NCBI GenBank assembly: GCA_900764755.1
Contig: CAAFPE010000032.1
Coordinates: 1-32,146, forward strand
DNA from: an uncultured Oscillospiraceae bacterium
GTDB taxonomy: Bacteria > Bacillota > Clostridia > Oscillospirales > Oscillospiraceae
Reading direction: 5' to 3'
Length of the DNA stretch: 32,146 nucleotides
Both the position numbers and the translations under genes were made by a program. A model generated the notes under the pieces. That model was not told the origin of the DNA. It was given only the letters and a program-made list of their open reading frames with translations, and searched no databases. Within the stretch, counting starts at the first letter, position 1, and every line of letters begins with the position of its first letter. Positions 24,772 to 32,146 of this stretch are shown in pieces.

Positions 24772-25392
24772 TCACTCCAATTCACAAAATGCCTTCAGGA
24801 TCGCCAGTCCGGCGGCCCCGCTTTTCTCTGGATGGAACTGGGTCCCATACACGTTACCGTTCTGTACCGCCGCGGTCAGCTCCGCACCGTACTCCGTGGT
24901 GGCAGTGCATTGACCTTTACAGTCAGAGCCTGCGAAGGAATGGACGAAGTAGACGTGGGTCCCCTCCTCCAGGGCCCGGAAAATGGGGCTGCGGGGCTGC
25001 TCCCCGGGAAAATGCAGGGCGTTCCAGCCCATGTGGGGGACCGCCAGGCCGCTGGGGAGCACAGTCCCGATGTCCCGCACCTGGCCGGAGATCAGCCCCA
25101 GCCCCCGGTGCTCCCCGTACTCAAAGGAGGTCTCAAACAACAGCTGCATCCCCAAACAGATGCCCAGCAGCGGCTTCCCTGCCGCCGCCTGCCGTAGGAC
25201 CGCCCGGTCCATTCCGGTACTCCGCAGCTTTTTCACCGCGTCGCCGAAGGCCCCCACGCCCGGCAGAAGGATATGGTCCGCCCGGTCCAGCTCCTCCTGG
25301 TCCCGGGTGACCACCGCCTCCTGTCCGATGGCGGCCAGAGAGCTTTTCAGAGAAAAGAGGTTGCCCACCCCATAGTCGATCACCGCGATCAC
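24772..25392 (-). CDS. hisH: Imidazole glycerol phosphate synthase glutaminase subunit
   Basis: HisH releases ammonia from glutamine and passes it to HisF. The 206-residue class I amidotransferase has GVGAFGDA at 45-52 (oxyanion strand), the nucleophile Cys79 in LLGICLGMQLLF, and the His-Glu pair in GTQFHPEKSG near the C-terminus. It overlaps the hisD end by four bases and is followed six bases later by hisA. Confidence 0.97.
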   Translation of the reverse strand: MIAVIDYGVGNLFSLKSSLAAIGQEAVVTRDQEELDRADHILLPGVGAFGDAVKKLRSTGMDRAVLRQAAAGKPLLGICLGMQLLFETSFEYGEHRGLGLISGQVRDIGTVLPSGLAVPHMGWNALHFPGEQPRSPIFRALEEGTHVYFVHSFAGSDCKGQCTATTEYGAELTAAVQNGNVYGTQFHPEKSGAAGLAILKAFCELE

Positions 25393-26678
25393 TGCGCCCC
25401 CTCCTTCCCTTCAAACCGGATCTCCACCGCCCGGGCGTGGGCCGTCAGTCCCTCCTGGCGGGCGAACAGCCCCACCTTCCGGTAGTCCCGCTCCAGAGCC
25501 GCACGGGTGTAGTAGCTGAACTGAGATTTTTTGATGAAGTCGTCCACCGAGAGGGGGCTGTAAAACCGGGCGGTGCCCATGGTGGGCAGGGTGTGGTTTG
25601 GCCCGGCGAAATAGTCCCCCATAGGCTCCGGATCGTACCGCCCCAAAAAGATGGAGCCGGCGTTCCGGATCTGGCTGAGATAGTCGAAGGGCTGGTCTAC
25701 ACACAGCTCCAGATGCTCCGGTGCGATGCGGTTGGCCACCTGGATCCCCTCCTCCAGAGAGCGGGCCACGATAATTTTTCCGTTGCGCTCGATGGACTCC
25801 CGGGCGATGTCCTCCCTCTCCAGGCGGGACAGCTGGACCTCCAGCTCCTGGGCCACCTGCTCCGCCAGCACGCGGGAGTCGGTGACCAGCACTGCGGAGG
25901 CCATCCGGTCGTGCTCCGCCTGGGAGAGCAGGTCCGCCGCCACCCAGGCCGGGTTGGAAGCCCCGTCGGCCAGCACCAGCACCTCGGAGGGGCCGGCGAT
26001 CATGTCGATGTTCACCTGGCCAAAGACCTGCTTTTTCGCCTCGGCCACATAGGCGTTGCCCGGACCCACGATCTTGTCCACCTGGGGGACGCTCTCCGTC
26101 CCATAGGCCAGTGCGGCAATGGCCTGTGCCCCTCCGCACTTGAAGATCCGGGTCACGCCGGCCACCTGAGCAGCGGCCAGAATGGCCGGGGACACTGCTC
26201 CGTCCCGGCCGGGGGGCGTGACCATGACGATGTCCTCCACCCCAGCGATCTGGGCCGGGATAGCGTTCATCAGCACAGTGGAGGGGTAGGAGGCGGTGCC
26301 GCCGGGGACATAGATCCCCACCCGGGCCAGGGGCAGGATCCTCTGTCCCAGGATGACCCCGTCCCGCTGGGTCATCACAAAGCTCTCCCGCTTCTGTCTG
26401 GCATGGTAGGCCCGGATGTTGTCCGCCGCCTCCCGCAGGACAGCCAGGAACTCCGGCTCCACCTGCGCCATGGCGGCCTCCAGCTCCGCCCCGGTCACGC
26501 TCAGGCTGGACAGCTCCACCCCGTCGAAGCGGCGGGCGTACTCGTACAGAGCGCGGTCCCCCTGTTCCCGGACCGTCCGGATGATGCCGGCCACCGGTGC
26601 GGACACATCCCGCACCTCGTCCCGGCGGAGGAAGATCTCCTGGTCCTGTATGGCATTGAAGTCATAGATCTGAATCAT
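25389..26678 (-). CDS. hisD: Histidinol dehydrogenase
   Basis: HisD performs the last two oxidations, histidinol to histidine, with NAD+ and zinc. The 429-residue protein shows the family motifs VGPGNAYVAEAKK, MIAGPSEVLVLAD, LLSQAEHD, the APEHLEL segment, and DYFAGPNHTLPT, which carry the zinc ligands and the catalytic Glu-His. It starts ten bases after hisG and overlaps hisH by four bases. Confidence 0.97.
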   Translation of the reverse strand: MIQIYDFNAIQDQEIFLRRDEVRDVSAPVAGIIRTVREQGDRALYEYARRFDGVELSSLSVTGAELEAAMAQVEPEFLAVLREAADNIRAYHARQKRESFVMTQRDGVILGQRILPLARVGIYVPGGTASYPSTVLMNAIPAQIAGVEDIVMVTPPGRDGAVSPAILAAAQVAGVTRIFKCGGAQAIAALAYGTESVPQVDKIVGPGNAYVAEAKKQVFGQVNIDMIAGPSEVLVLADGASNPAWVAADLLSQAEHDRMASAVLVTDSRVLAEQVAQELEVQLSRLEREDIARESIERNGKIIVARSLEEGIQVANRIAPEHLELCVDQPFDYLSQIRNAGSIFLGRYDPEPMGDYFAGPNHTLPTMGTARFYSPLSVDDFIKKSQFSYYTRAALERDYRKVGLFARQEGLTAHARAVEIRFEGKEGAQ

Positions 26679-26688
26679 AGCGGTACCC

Positions 26689-27306
26689 TCACAGGTTTTT
26701 CTCCAGGGCGTCCCGCATCCGCAGGACCTCCTGGTGCTTAAATTTATAGCTCACCTTGTTGCAGATGAACCGGGCGCTGATGTCCACGATGGTCTCCAGA
26801 GGGGCCAGGTGGTTCTCCAGCAGGGTCTTGCCCGTCTCCACAATGTCCACGATCACATCGGACAGCCCCAGAATGGGGGCCAGCTCGATGGAGCCGTTGA
26901 GCCGGATGATGTCAATGTCTCGGGACCGGGACTCATAGTACTCCCTGGCGATATGGGGGAACTTGGTTGCCACCCGGAGGGTCTTGTTGGGGTCGTCATA
27001 AAAATCCTCCGGACCGGCCACACACATCCGGCACCGCCCCAGCTTCAGGTCCAGCAGTTCATACACGTCGGGTCGGTACTCCAGCAGGATGTCCCGTCCG
27101 GCAATGCCCACGTCGGCCGCCCCCCGCTCCACATAGATGCTCACGTCCGAGGGCTTGACCCAGAAGTAGCGGACGCCCTTCTCCGGGTTCTCAAAGGTAA
27201 GCTTCCGGTTCTTCTCCAAAATCGCGGGGCAGTCATAGCCGGCAGCGGCCAGCGTCCCATAGGCCGTCTCCCCCAGCCGCCCCTTGGGCAGCGCCACGTT
27301 GATCAT
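26689..27306 (-). CDS. hisG: ATP phosphoribosyltransferase, short-form catalytic subunit
   Basis: HisG joins ATP and PRPP in the first, regulated step of histidine synthesis. At 205 residues it is the short form (HisGS), which lacks the C-terminal regulatory domain and needs HisZ. The PRPP-binding motif SDVIVDIVETGKTL near 150-163 and the N-terminal ALPKGRLGE are clear. It overlaps hisZ by four bases, so the two subunits are made together. Feedback inhibition by histidine should act through HisZ. Confidence 0.97.
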   Translation of the reverse strand: MINVALPKGRLGETAYGTLAAAGYDCPAILEKNRKLTFENPEKGVRYFWVKPSDVSIYVERGAADVGIAGRDILLEYRPDVYELLDLKLGRCRMCVAGPEDFYDDPNKTLRVATKFPHIAREYYESRSRDIDIIRLNGSIELAPILGLSDVIVDIVETGKTLLENHLAPLETIVDISARFICNKVSYKFKHQEVLRMRDALEKNL

Positions 27307-28382
27307 GCCAGCACCTCCTCCGGGCCGATCCCGTCTGTGTACCGGACCTTTTTCCGGCAGCGCACCGGACAGGGCTGCCCCGTCTCCCGCTCACAGCGGA
27401 CTGACCTGCCCTCCTGCCGCAGCCGCTCGGCAAAGGCGGCCAGCTTCACCAGGTCTGCGTCCGGCCCATAGGTCAGCAGTACATCGGCGTCGTACTGCCG
27501 CTCCTGTCCAAAGAACTGCTCCAGCCGTCCCATATACAGGGCAAATCCGATGGCCCCTACCTCCCTGCCCATCTTCCGGGGAAGGTTGTCATACCGCCCG
27601 CCGGACAGGACCGGGAAGGGGATCTTGGGCAGAAAACCCTGAAAGATCACTCCGTTGTAGTAGTCCATGCTGTTCATCAGGGAGAAGTCCAGCCTGACCT
27701 GCCCATTGAGTCCGAAGGACTCCAGAATAGAGGCGGTAACGGACAGCTGCCGCAGGGCCTCCCAGCTGGCGTTGTTCCGGGCCAGCCCTCCCGCCTGGGC
27801 GATCCCCTCCTTCAGAGGGGCGTAGATCTCCATCAGCTGCACCAGATCCTCCGCATCCCGGCGCTGGAGCTCCCCCTGGCTGGCCATAGCCTGGATGCCG
27901 GGGACGTTCTTTTGGGCCAGCAGATCCAGCACCCGCTCCCGCCGTACGCCGGTCAGTCCCATGCAGTCCAGCAGGCCCCCCACAAAGCTCACATCGGACA
28001 GGTCCAGCACATAGTCCTCTGAAATGGTCCGGAGGGACTTGGCCGCCAGGACGATGACCTCTGCCTCCGCATAGGGGTCGATCTGCCCCACCGACTCCAC
28101 TCCCACCTGGAGGATCTCCCGAAAGGTCCCGCCGGTCTCCCGGTATACGTTTTCGTTGTAGTACACCTTCTCACTGTCCCCGCTGTTGTTCTTCATAATG
28201 GACAGGGTGATGTCCGGCTTCAGGGCCTTGAGGGAGCCGTCCCCATCGGTGAAGGTGATGATGTGTCCCTTTTTCAAAAAATCCTTGTTCTGGGCATACA
28301 GGTCGTAGTCCTCAAATTTGGACATCCGGAATTTCCGATACCCGTACTCCTCATATAATTGATTCAACTGTTCCTTCAGCAT
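27303..28382 (-). CDS. hisZ: ATP phosphoribosyltransferase regulatory subunit
   Basis: HisZ is a histidyl-tRNA-synthetase-like protein without tRNA charging activity that forms an octamer with short HisG. The 359-residue protein has class-II synthetase-like strings: LKPDITLSIMK near 50-62, VYYNENVYRETGG near 70-82 and REILQVGVESVG near 87-98. It lacks a C-terminal anticodon-binding domain of normal size, which argues against a true HisRS. The pairing with hisG in a four-base overlap is decisive. Confidence 0.95.
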   Translation of the reverse strand: MLKEQLNQLYEEYGYRKFRMSKFEDYDLYAQNKDFLKKGHIITFTDGDGSLKALKPDITLSIMKNNSGDSEKVYYNENVYRETGGTFREILQVGVESVGQIDPYAEAEVIVLAAKSLRTISEDYVLDLSDVSFVGGLLDCMGLTGVRRERVLDLLAQKNVPGIQAMASQGELQRRDAEDLVQLMEIYAPLKEGIAQAGGLARNNASWEALRQLSVTASILESFGLNGQVRLDFSLMNSMDYYNGVIFQGFLPKIPFPVLSGGRYDNLPRKMGREVGAIGFALYMGRLEQFFGQERQYDADVLLTYGPDADLVKLAAFAERLRQEGRSVRCERETGQPCPVRCRKKVRYTDGIGPEEVLA

Positions 28383-28394
28383 GGCGTCTCCCGT

Positions 28395-28982
28395 TTACAG
28401 CATCCCTTTGGTGGATGGAATTTCGTCCCGGAACCGGGGATCGGTCTCCGCCGCCTCCCGCAGGGCGCGGCCCAGTGCCTTGAAGGTCCCCTCCACGATG
28501 TGGTGGGAGTTTCGCCCCGCCAGCTTCCGCAGGTGGAGGGTCAGCCTGGCGTTGGCTGCAAAGGCCCACATGAACTCATAGACCAGCTGGGTGTCAAAGG
28601 AGCCGATCTTCTCGGTGGGGATGGCCAGTTCCTCATAGTACCCGCCACGGCCGGACAGGTCCACAGCGCACAGGATCAGAGCCTCGTCCATGGGCAGGCA
28701 CAGGGAGGCGTACCGCCGCACCCCCCGCTTCTCCCCCAGAGCCTGGTCAAAGGCCTGGCCCAGGGCGATGCCGATGTCCTCCACGCTGTGGTGATCGTCC
28801 ACCTGGGTGTCCCCATCACAGGTCAGCTCCAGATCCATCCCCCCGTGGCGGGCCAGCAGGGTGAGCATATGGTCCAGAAAGCCCACGCCGGTCCGGACCC
28901 GGCTCTTCCCCTGTCCGTCCAGGTCCAGGGAGAGGCGGATGTCCGTCTCATTGGTCTTTCTCGTGATCTCTGCCGTTCTCAT
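28395..28982 (-). CDS. hisB: Imidazoleglycerol-phosphate dehydratase
   Basis: HisB removes water from imidazole glycerol phosphate to give imidazole acetol phosphate. The 195-residue protein is the single-function form. Metal-binding strings are GFLDHMLTLLARHGG near 33-47, VDDHHSVEDIG near 62-72, and NSHHIVEGTFKALGRAL near 160-176, and the C-terminus ends IPSTKGML, a typical ending. With no phosphatase domain here, the pathway needs the separate hisJ. It overlaps hisC by four bases. Confidence 0.97.
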   Translation of the reverse strand: MRTAEITRKTNETDIRLSLDLDGQGKSRVRTGVGFLDHMLTLLARHGGMDLELTCDGDTQVDDHHSVEDIGIALGQAFDQALGEKRGVRRYASLCLPMDEALILCAVDLSGRGGYYEELAIPTEKIGSFDTQLVYEFMWAFAANARLTLHLRKLAGRNSHHIVEGTFKALGRALREAAETDPRFRDEIPSTKGML

Positions 28983-30034
28983 AAAAATTCCCTCAGCTTC
29001 TCCAGTAAAATATCCATCTGCTCCCGGGTCCCGATGGTGATCCGGTTGTAGTCCCGGATGCGCTCCTTATCAAAGTGGCGCACCAGAACCCCCCGCTCCT
29101 TCAGACGGCGGTAGATGTCCGCCCCCTCTGTCCCGGGCTTCCTGACAAACAGGAAGTTCGACTGGGAGGGCAGGACGGTAAAGCCCAGCTTCTCCAGCTC
29201 CCGTGCGGTGTAGTCCCGGGTCTCCATGATCGTTTGACAGTTTTTGTCGTAGTATGCCTGCTCCGCCAGGGCCTGAGCCCCCGCCTTCAGGGTCAGGCGG
29301 TTGATGTTGTAGGGGTTGGTGGAAAATTTGATGGTCTCCAGATCCCGGATGAGCGCCGCGTCCCCCATGGCGTAGCCCAGCCGGGCCCCGGCCATGGACC
29401 GGGATTTGGAATAGGTCTGCACCACCAGCAGATTGGGGTACTGTCCTGTAAGGGACACGCAGCTCTCTCCGCCGAAGTCCACATACGCCTCGTCCAGCAC
29501 CACCACACAGTCGGGATTTGCCTGGAGGATCCCCTCCACCTGAGCCCGGCTCAGGGCCAGCCCTGTGGGGGCGTTTGGATTTGCGATCACGATGGTCCTG
29601 TGCAGGCCGTAATAATCCTCCGGTTCCAGGGTGAAGTCCTCCCTCAGCGGAACGATCTGGACGGGGATGTGGTACAGATCGGCAAACACCGGGTAGAAGC
29701 CATAGGTTATATCCGCAAAGGCCACTCCCCGCCCGTCGGCGGCGTAGGCCAGAAAGGCAAAGTTCAGCGCCTCATCCGAGCCGTTCCCCACAAAAATGTT
29801 GGCCGGCTCCACGCCGTACCGCTCCGCCAGGGCCGCCTTGAGGACCTTGGCCTCCGGATCGGAGTAGAGCCGCAGGTCGGCGGCCTCCTGGGCATCGAGG
29901 GCGGAGATCACGCCGGGCGAGGGAGGATAGGGGGATTCATTGGTGTTCAGCTTGACATACTGCTGGTCCTGGGGCTGCTCTCCGGGGGTATAGGGGACCA
30001 GCCGGTCCAGGCTGCGGTTGAAGAATCGAGACAT
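28979..30034 (-). CDS. hisC: Histidinol-phosphate aminotransferase
   Basis: HisC is a PLP-dependent class I/II aminotransferase that converts imidazole acetol phosphate to histidinol phosphate with glutamate. The 351 residues show NTNESPYPPSP near 31, GNGSDEAL near 83, NPNAPTG at 152-158, DEAYVDFGGES at 181-191, and the PLP lysine Lys210 in QTYSKSRSMAGARLGY. It is the first gene of the histidine operon, with GAAGAGGAGG upstream of the ATG. Having hisC and hisB ahead of hisZ-hisG is a different order from the common clostridial hisZ-G-D-C-B layout as I recall it. Confidence 0.95.
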   Translation of the reverse strand: MSRFFNRSLDRLVPYTPGEQPQDQQYVKLNTNESPYPPSPGVISALDAQEAADLRLYSDPEAKVLKAALAERYGVEPANIFVGNGSDEALNFAFLAYAADGRGVAFADITYGFYPVFADLYHIPVQIVPLREDFTLEPEDYYGLHRTIVIANPNAPTGLALSRAQVEGILQANPDCVVVLDEAYVDFGGESCVSLTGQYPNLLVVQTYSKSRSMAGARLGYAMGDAALIRDLETIKFSTNPYNINRLTLKAGAQALAEQAYYDKNCQTIMETRDYTARELEKLGFTVLPSQSNFLFVRKPGTEGADIYRRLKERGVLVRHFDKERIRDYNRITIGTREQMDILLEKLREFL

Positions 30035-30065
30035 GGCACGCCCTCCTCTTCTACATTCTATTTCA

Positions 30066-30094
30066 TTAGTTCGCTAAAGAGATGATGTAATCAT
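30066..30094. promoter_or_regulatory. Candidate operator palindromes at the histidine promoter
   Basis: TTAG-TTCG-CTAA (30066-30077) is an inverted repeat just after the expected start of transcription, and ATGAT-GTA-ATCAT (30082-30094) overlaps the -10. TTAG/CTAA half-sites recall sites proposed for TrpR-like HisR/YerC repressors of Firmicutes, but I cannot confirm this. The leader of about 50 bases is too short for a T-box. Confidence 0.4.
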
Positions 30095-30118
30095 ACTAGC
30101 AGGCAGGCGTTTTGTCAA
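30090..30118 (-). promoter_or_regulatory. Sigma-A promoter of the histidine operon
   Basis: On the minus strand a perfect TTGACA (30113-30118) and TATGAT (30090-30095) are 17 bases apart. Transcription should begin near 30083 and read hisC through at least hisE. Confidence 0.85.
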
Positions 30119-30178
30119 GAAAAACTTTGGCCAAAAAACGGAGGCTCCCGACACGCCCTCTCCCACGGCATACAGAGG

Positions 30179-30199
30179 CTCCGGCCGGCGGGGCCGGAG
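30179..30199. other. Hairpin in the hisC-pepF divergent gap
   Basis: CTCCGGCC (30179-30186) pairs with GGCCGGAG (30192-30199) around a 5-base loop. GAGGCTCC occurs at 30141-30148 and again at 30175-30182, beside this hairpin. The 254-base gap holds the his promoter, this structured stretch and a weak pepF promoter; nothing else was found. Confidence 0.45.
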
Positions 30200-30222
30200 G
30201 ACCGCAGCGTTAAAGAAGGAAG

Positions 30223-30251
30223 TTGCGATATTTTCTTCTCCGTGGTACCAT
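30223..30251 (+). promoter_or_regulatory. Possible promoter of pepF
   Basis: TTGCGA (30223-30228) and TACCAT (30246-30251) are 17 bases apart and would give a leader of about 30 bases. The -10 is poor, so the call is tentative. Confidence 0.4.
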
Positions 30252-30288
30252 ACTGTTATCATCTTGCATCCATAGGAGGTCTCTCATC

Positions 30289-32097
30289 ATGTCCCAGCAG
30301 AAAACCATTCCGGAGCGTTCCGCTATCCCGCAGCCCTATACCTGGAACACCGCCGACCTGTATCCCACGGACCAGGCGTGGCAGGAGGACTTGACCCGCC
30401 TCCAGGGCCTCACTCACCAGCTGGCAGAGTATGAGGGCCGCCTGTGTGGGAGCGCCGCCGTCCTCTATGACTTTTTGACCCTGGAACAGGAGGCCGGCGA
30501 GCTTCTGGTCCGGCTGATGGACTACGCCCAGCGCCGGAGCGACGAGGACACCCGCGTCCCGGAGTACCAGGCCATGGTGGGCCGGATCACCACCCAGTAT
30601 GTGGAGTTGTCCCGTGCCACCGCCTTCGAGGTCCCCGAGCTTCTGCGCCTCTCCGGCCAGACGCTGGAGGAATTTTACCGGCAGGAGCCCCGGCTGGAGC
30701 TGTTCCGCCGGTATCTCCACAACATCCAGCGCCGCCGGGCCCACACCCTGTCCGACTGCGAGGAGCGCCTGCTGGCCGCCGCCGGAGAACTGGCCCAGTC
30801 CCCGGATGACATCTTCTCCAAGCTGTCCGACGCCGACCTCACCTTCCCAGACGCTGTGGACGGACAGGGCGGCCGCCACCCCCTGTCCAACGGCTCCTTC
30901 ACCCTGCTCATGTCCAGCGAGGACCGCACCCTGCGCCGCTCCGCCTTCCAGAACCTGTACGCCGTCTACGGCGGGGTCAAAAACACCCTGGCCGCCACCC
31001 TGAACGCCCAGGTCAAGCAGCTTCAGTTTTTCTCCTCCGCCCGGCACTATCCCAGCGCCTTGGCCGCCTCTCTGGACGGTACCCACGTCCCGGTGGAGGT
31101 CTATCACAATCTCATCTCTACCGTCCGGGCCAACCTGGACAAGATGCACCGCTATGTCCGTCTGCGGAAAAGGCTGTTGGGCCTGGAGGAGCTGCACTTC
31201 TATGACGTGTACGCCCCCATGGTCTCCGGGGTGGACGCCAGGATCCCCTACACCGACGCCCGGGAGACGGTCTATCAGGCCATGGCTCCTCTGGGGGCCG
31301 ACTATCAGGCCATCCTCCGGGAGGGGCTGGACAGCCGCTGGATCGACGTCTATGAGAGCGTGGGAAAGCGGTCCGGCGGCTATATGGCCGGGTCGCTGGT
31401 CCACCCCTATATCCTGCTCAACTATCAGGACGATCTGGACAGTATGTTCACCCTGGCCCATGAACTGGGCCACGCGGTCCACTCCTATCTGTCCAACAGG
31501 ACGCAGCCCACGGTGTACCGGGACTATGTGATCTTTGTGGCTGAGGTGGCCTCCACCTGCAACGAGGCCCTTCTGATGGAGCACCTGCTCCAAACCACCC
31601 AGGACCGGCGGCGGCGCGCCTGGCTGCTCAACCACTTCCTGGAGCAGTTCAAGGGGACCCTGTACCGCCAGACCATGTTCGCCGAATTCGAGCTGTGCAT
31701 CGGTCAGCTGGCCGCCCAGGGCGAGACCCTCACCGCCGACCTCCTCAGCCGGGAGTACCGGGCGCTGAACGAGGACTATTTCGGTCCCGACATGGTCATC
31801 GATGACGAGATCGCCCTGGAATGGGCCCGGATCCCCCACTTCTACTACAACTACTATGTGTTCCAGTACGCCACCGGCTACTCCGCCGCCATCGCCCTCT
31901 CCCGCCGCATCCTGAAGGAGGGCGCCCCCGCGGTGAAGGACTACCTAGGCTTCCTGTCCGGCGGATGCAGCCAGGACCCCATCGACCTGCTCCGGGGGGC
32001 TGGCGTGGATATGGCCTCTCCCCAGCCTATCCAGGCCGCTCTGGACCTGTTTGGCCAGCTTCTGGACGAGATGGAGGAGCTGACCCGGAAGGACTGA
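30289..32097 (+). CDS. pepF: Oligoendopeptidase F (M3 family metallopeptidase)
   Basis: PepF is a cytoplasmic zinc peptidase that cuts short peptides inside the chain. The 602-residue protein is full length, with the N-terminal helical part beginning ERSAIPQPYTWNTADLYPTD and the zinc site AHELGHAVHSY near 398-408 (HExxH), followed by the third ligand glutamate in IFVAEVASTCNEALL. The C-terminal YYVFQYATGYSAA segment is typical of the family. The ATG at 30289 has AGGAGGT eight bases upstream; an in-frame TTG at 30223 lies inside the promoter and is not used. It is divergent from the histidine operon and seems to be a single gene, with a hairpin at the window end. Confidence 0.96.
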   Translation: MSQQKTIPERSAIPQPYTWNTADLYPTDQAWQEDLTRLQGLTHQLAEYEGRLCGSAAVLYDFLTLEQEAGELLVRLMDYAQRRSDEDTRVPEYQAMVGRITTQYVELSRATAFEVPELLRLSGQTLEEFYRQEPRLELFRRYLHNIQRRRAHTLSDCEERLLAAAGELAQSPDDIFSKLSDADLTFPDAVDGQGGRHPLSNGSFTLLMSSEDRTLRRSAFQNLYAVYGGVKNTLAATLNAQVKQLQFFSSARHYPSALAASLDGTHVPVEVYHNLISTVRANLDKMHRYVRLRKRLLGLEELHFYDVYAPMVSGVDARIPYTDARETVYQAMAPLGADYQAILREGLDSRWIDVYESVGKRSGGYMAGSLVHPYILLNYQDDLDSMFTLAHELGHAVHSYLSNRTQPTVYRDYVIFVAEVASTCNEALLMEHLLQTTQDRRRRAWLLNHFLEQFKGTLYRQTMFAEFELCIGQLAAQGETLTADLLSREYRALNEDYFGPDMVIDDEIALEWARIPHFYYNYYVFQYATGYSAAIALSRRILKEGAPAVKDYLGFLSGGCSQDPIDLLRGAGVDMASPQPIQAALDLFGQLLDEMEELTRKD

Positions 32098-32128
32098 GCA
32101 GTACGCAGAAAACCAGACGCGCTTCCCC

Positions 32129-32146
32129 GTATGCACAGCTGCATAC
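32129..32146 (+). terminator. Probable terminator stem cut by the window end
   Basis: GTATGCA (32129-32135) pairs with TGCATAC (32140-32146) around CAGC, 31 bases after the pepF stop. CCCC just upstream could lengthen the stem if GGGG follows beyond the window; the T-run, if any, is not visible. Confidence 0.5.

Noticed and set aside
28351..28569. Small minus-strand gene over the hisB-hisZ junction
   Set aside because: Out-of-frame shadow overlapping both well-supported his genes.
30119..30450. Functional T-box riboswitch for the histidine operon
   Set aside because: The required Stem I would lie inside the pepF coding region, and a perfect promoter sits between the T-box-like string and hisC.
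30259..31839. Minus-strand open frame of 526 codons opposite pepF
   Set aside because: Antisense shadow of a well-supported M3 peptidase gene, Gly/Gln/Val rich with no motif.

Overview
The window is high-GC chromosomal DNA from a Gram-positive, probably clostridial bacterium. The best guess is Oscillospiraceae (Flavonifractor/Lawsonibacter-like). The grounds are the gene set (DUF4317 and DUF4180 proteins, a PepF oligopeptidase, a dgt-dnaG-rpoD cluster, short-form HisG with HisZ), strong AGGAGG ribosome sites, use of TTG and GTG starts, and sigma-A type promoters. No phage, insertion sequence, rRNA, tRNA or CRISPR array was seen. Almost everything is core metabolism, and intergenic gaps are all below 300 bases.

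Left block (minus strand, about 10.7 kb down to 65): one long, tightly packed gene string reads ddl, murF, an ABC-F ATPase, a YdcF-like membrane protein, prfA, an 85-aa orphan, a HAD phosphatase/Sua5 fusion, a DUF4180 protein, coaE and an M18 aminopeptidase. A promoter precedes ddl and a hairpin with a T-run follows the aminopeptidase, so it may be a ten-gene operon. It links the last cytoplasmic steps of peptidoglycan precursor synthesis, translation termination, tRNA t6A modification and CoA synthesis. A second minus-strand operon, tsaE-tsaB-upp, lies just upstream and ends at a strong intrinsic terminator.

Middle block (plus strand, 12.8 to 19.7 kb): rodA-type SEDS glycosyltransferase, a class-3-like aldehyde dehydrogenase, a dGTPase-like HD hydrolase, dnaG and rpoD. 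The tsaE and rodA promoters are divergent and their -35 elements abut. After rpoD, the last 46 bases of the gene occur a second time exactly 200 bases further on, with only synonymous differences. A 154-base structured insert lies between the copies, and the terminator follows the second copy. This looks like an integration scar or a dispersed element at the rpoD 3' end and is the most unusual feature here. A convergent single gene (DUF4317) with a near-perfect promoter follows.

Right block (minus strand, 30.0 to 21.2 kb): a complete histidine operon, hisC-B-Z-G-D-H-A-F-I-E, followed by a PHP-type histidinol phosphatase and a HAD-like protein that lacks its catalytic aspartate. Together these encode all steps from PRPP and ATP to histidine. 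The operon has a TTGACA/TATGAT promoter with palindromes at the start site that could be operators. A divergent pepF gene (M3 oligoendopeptidase) closes the window.
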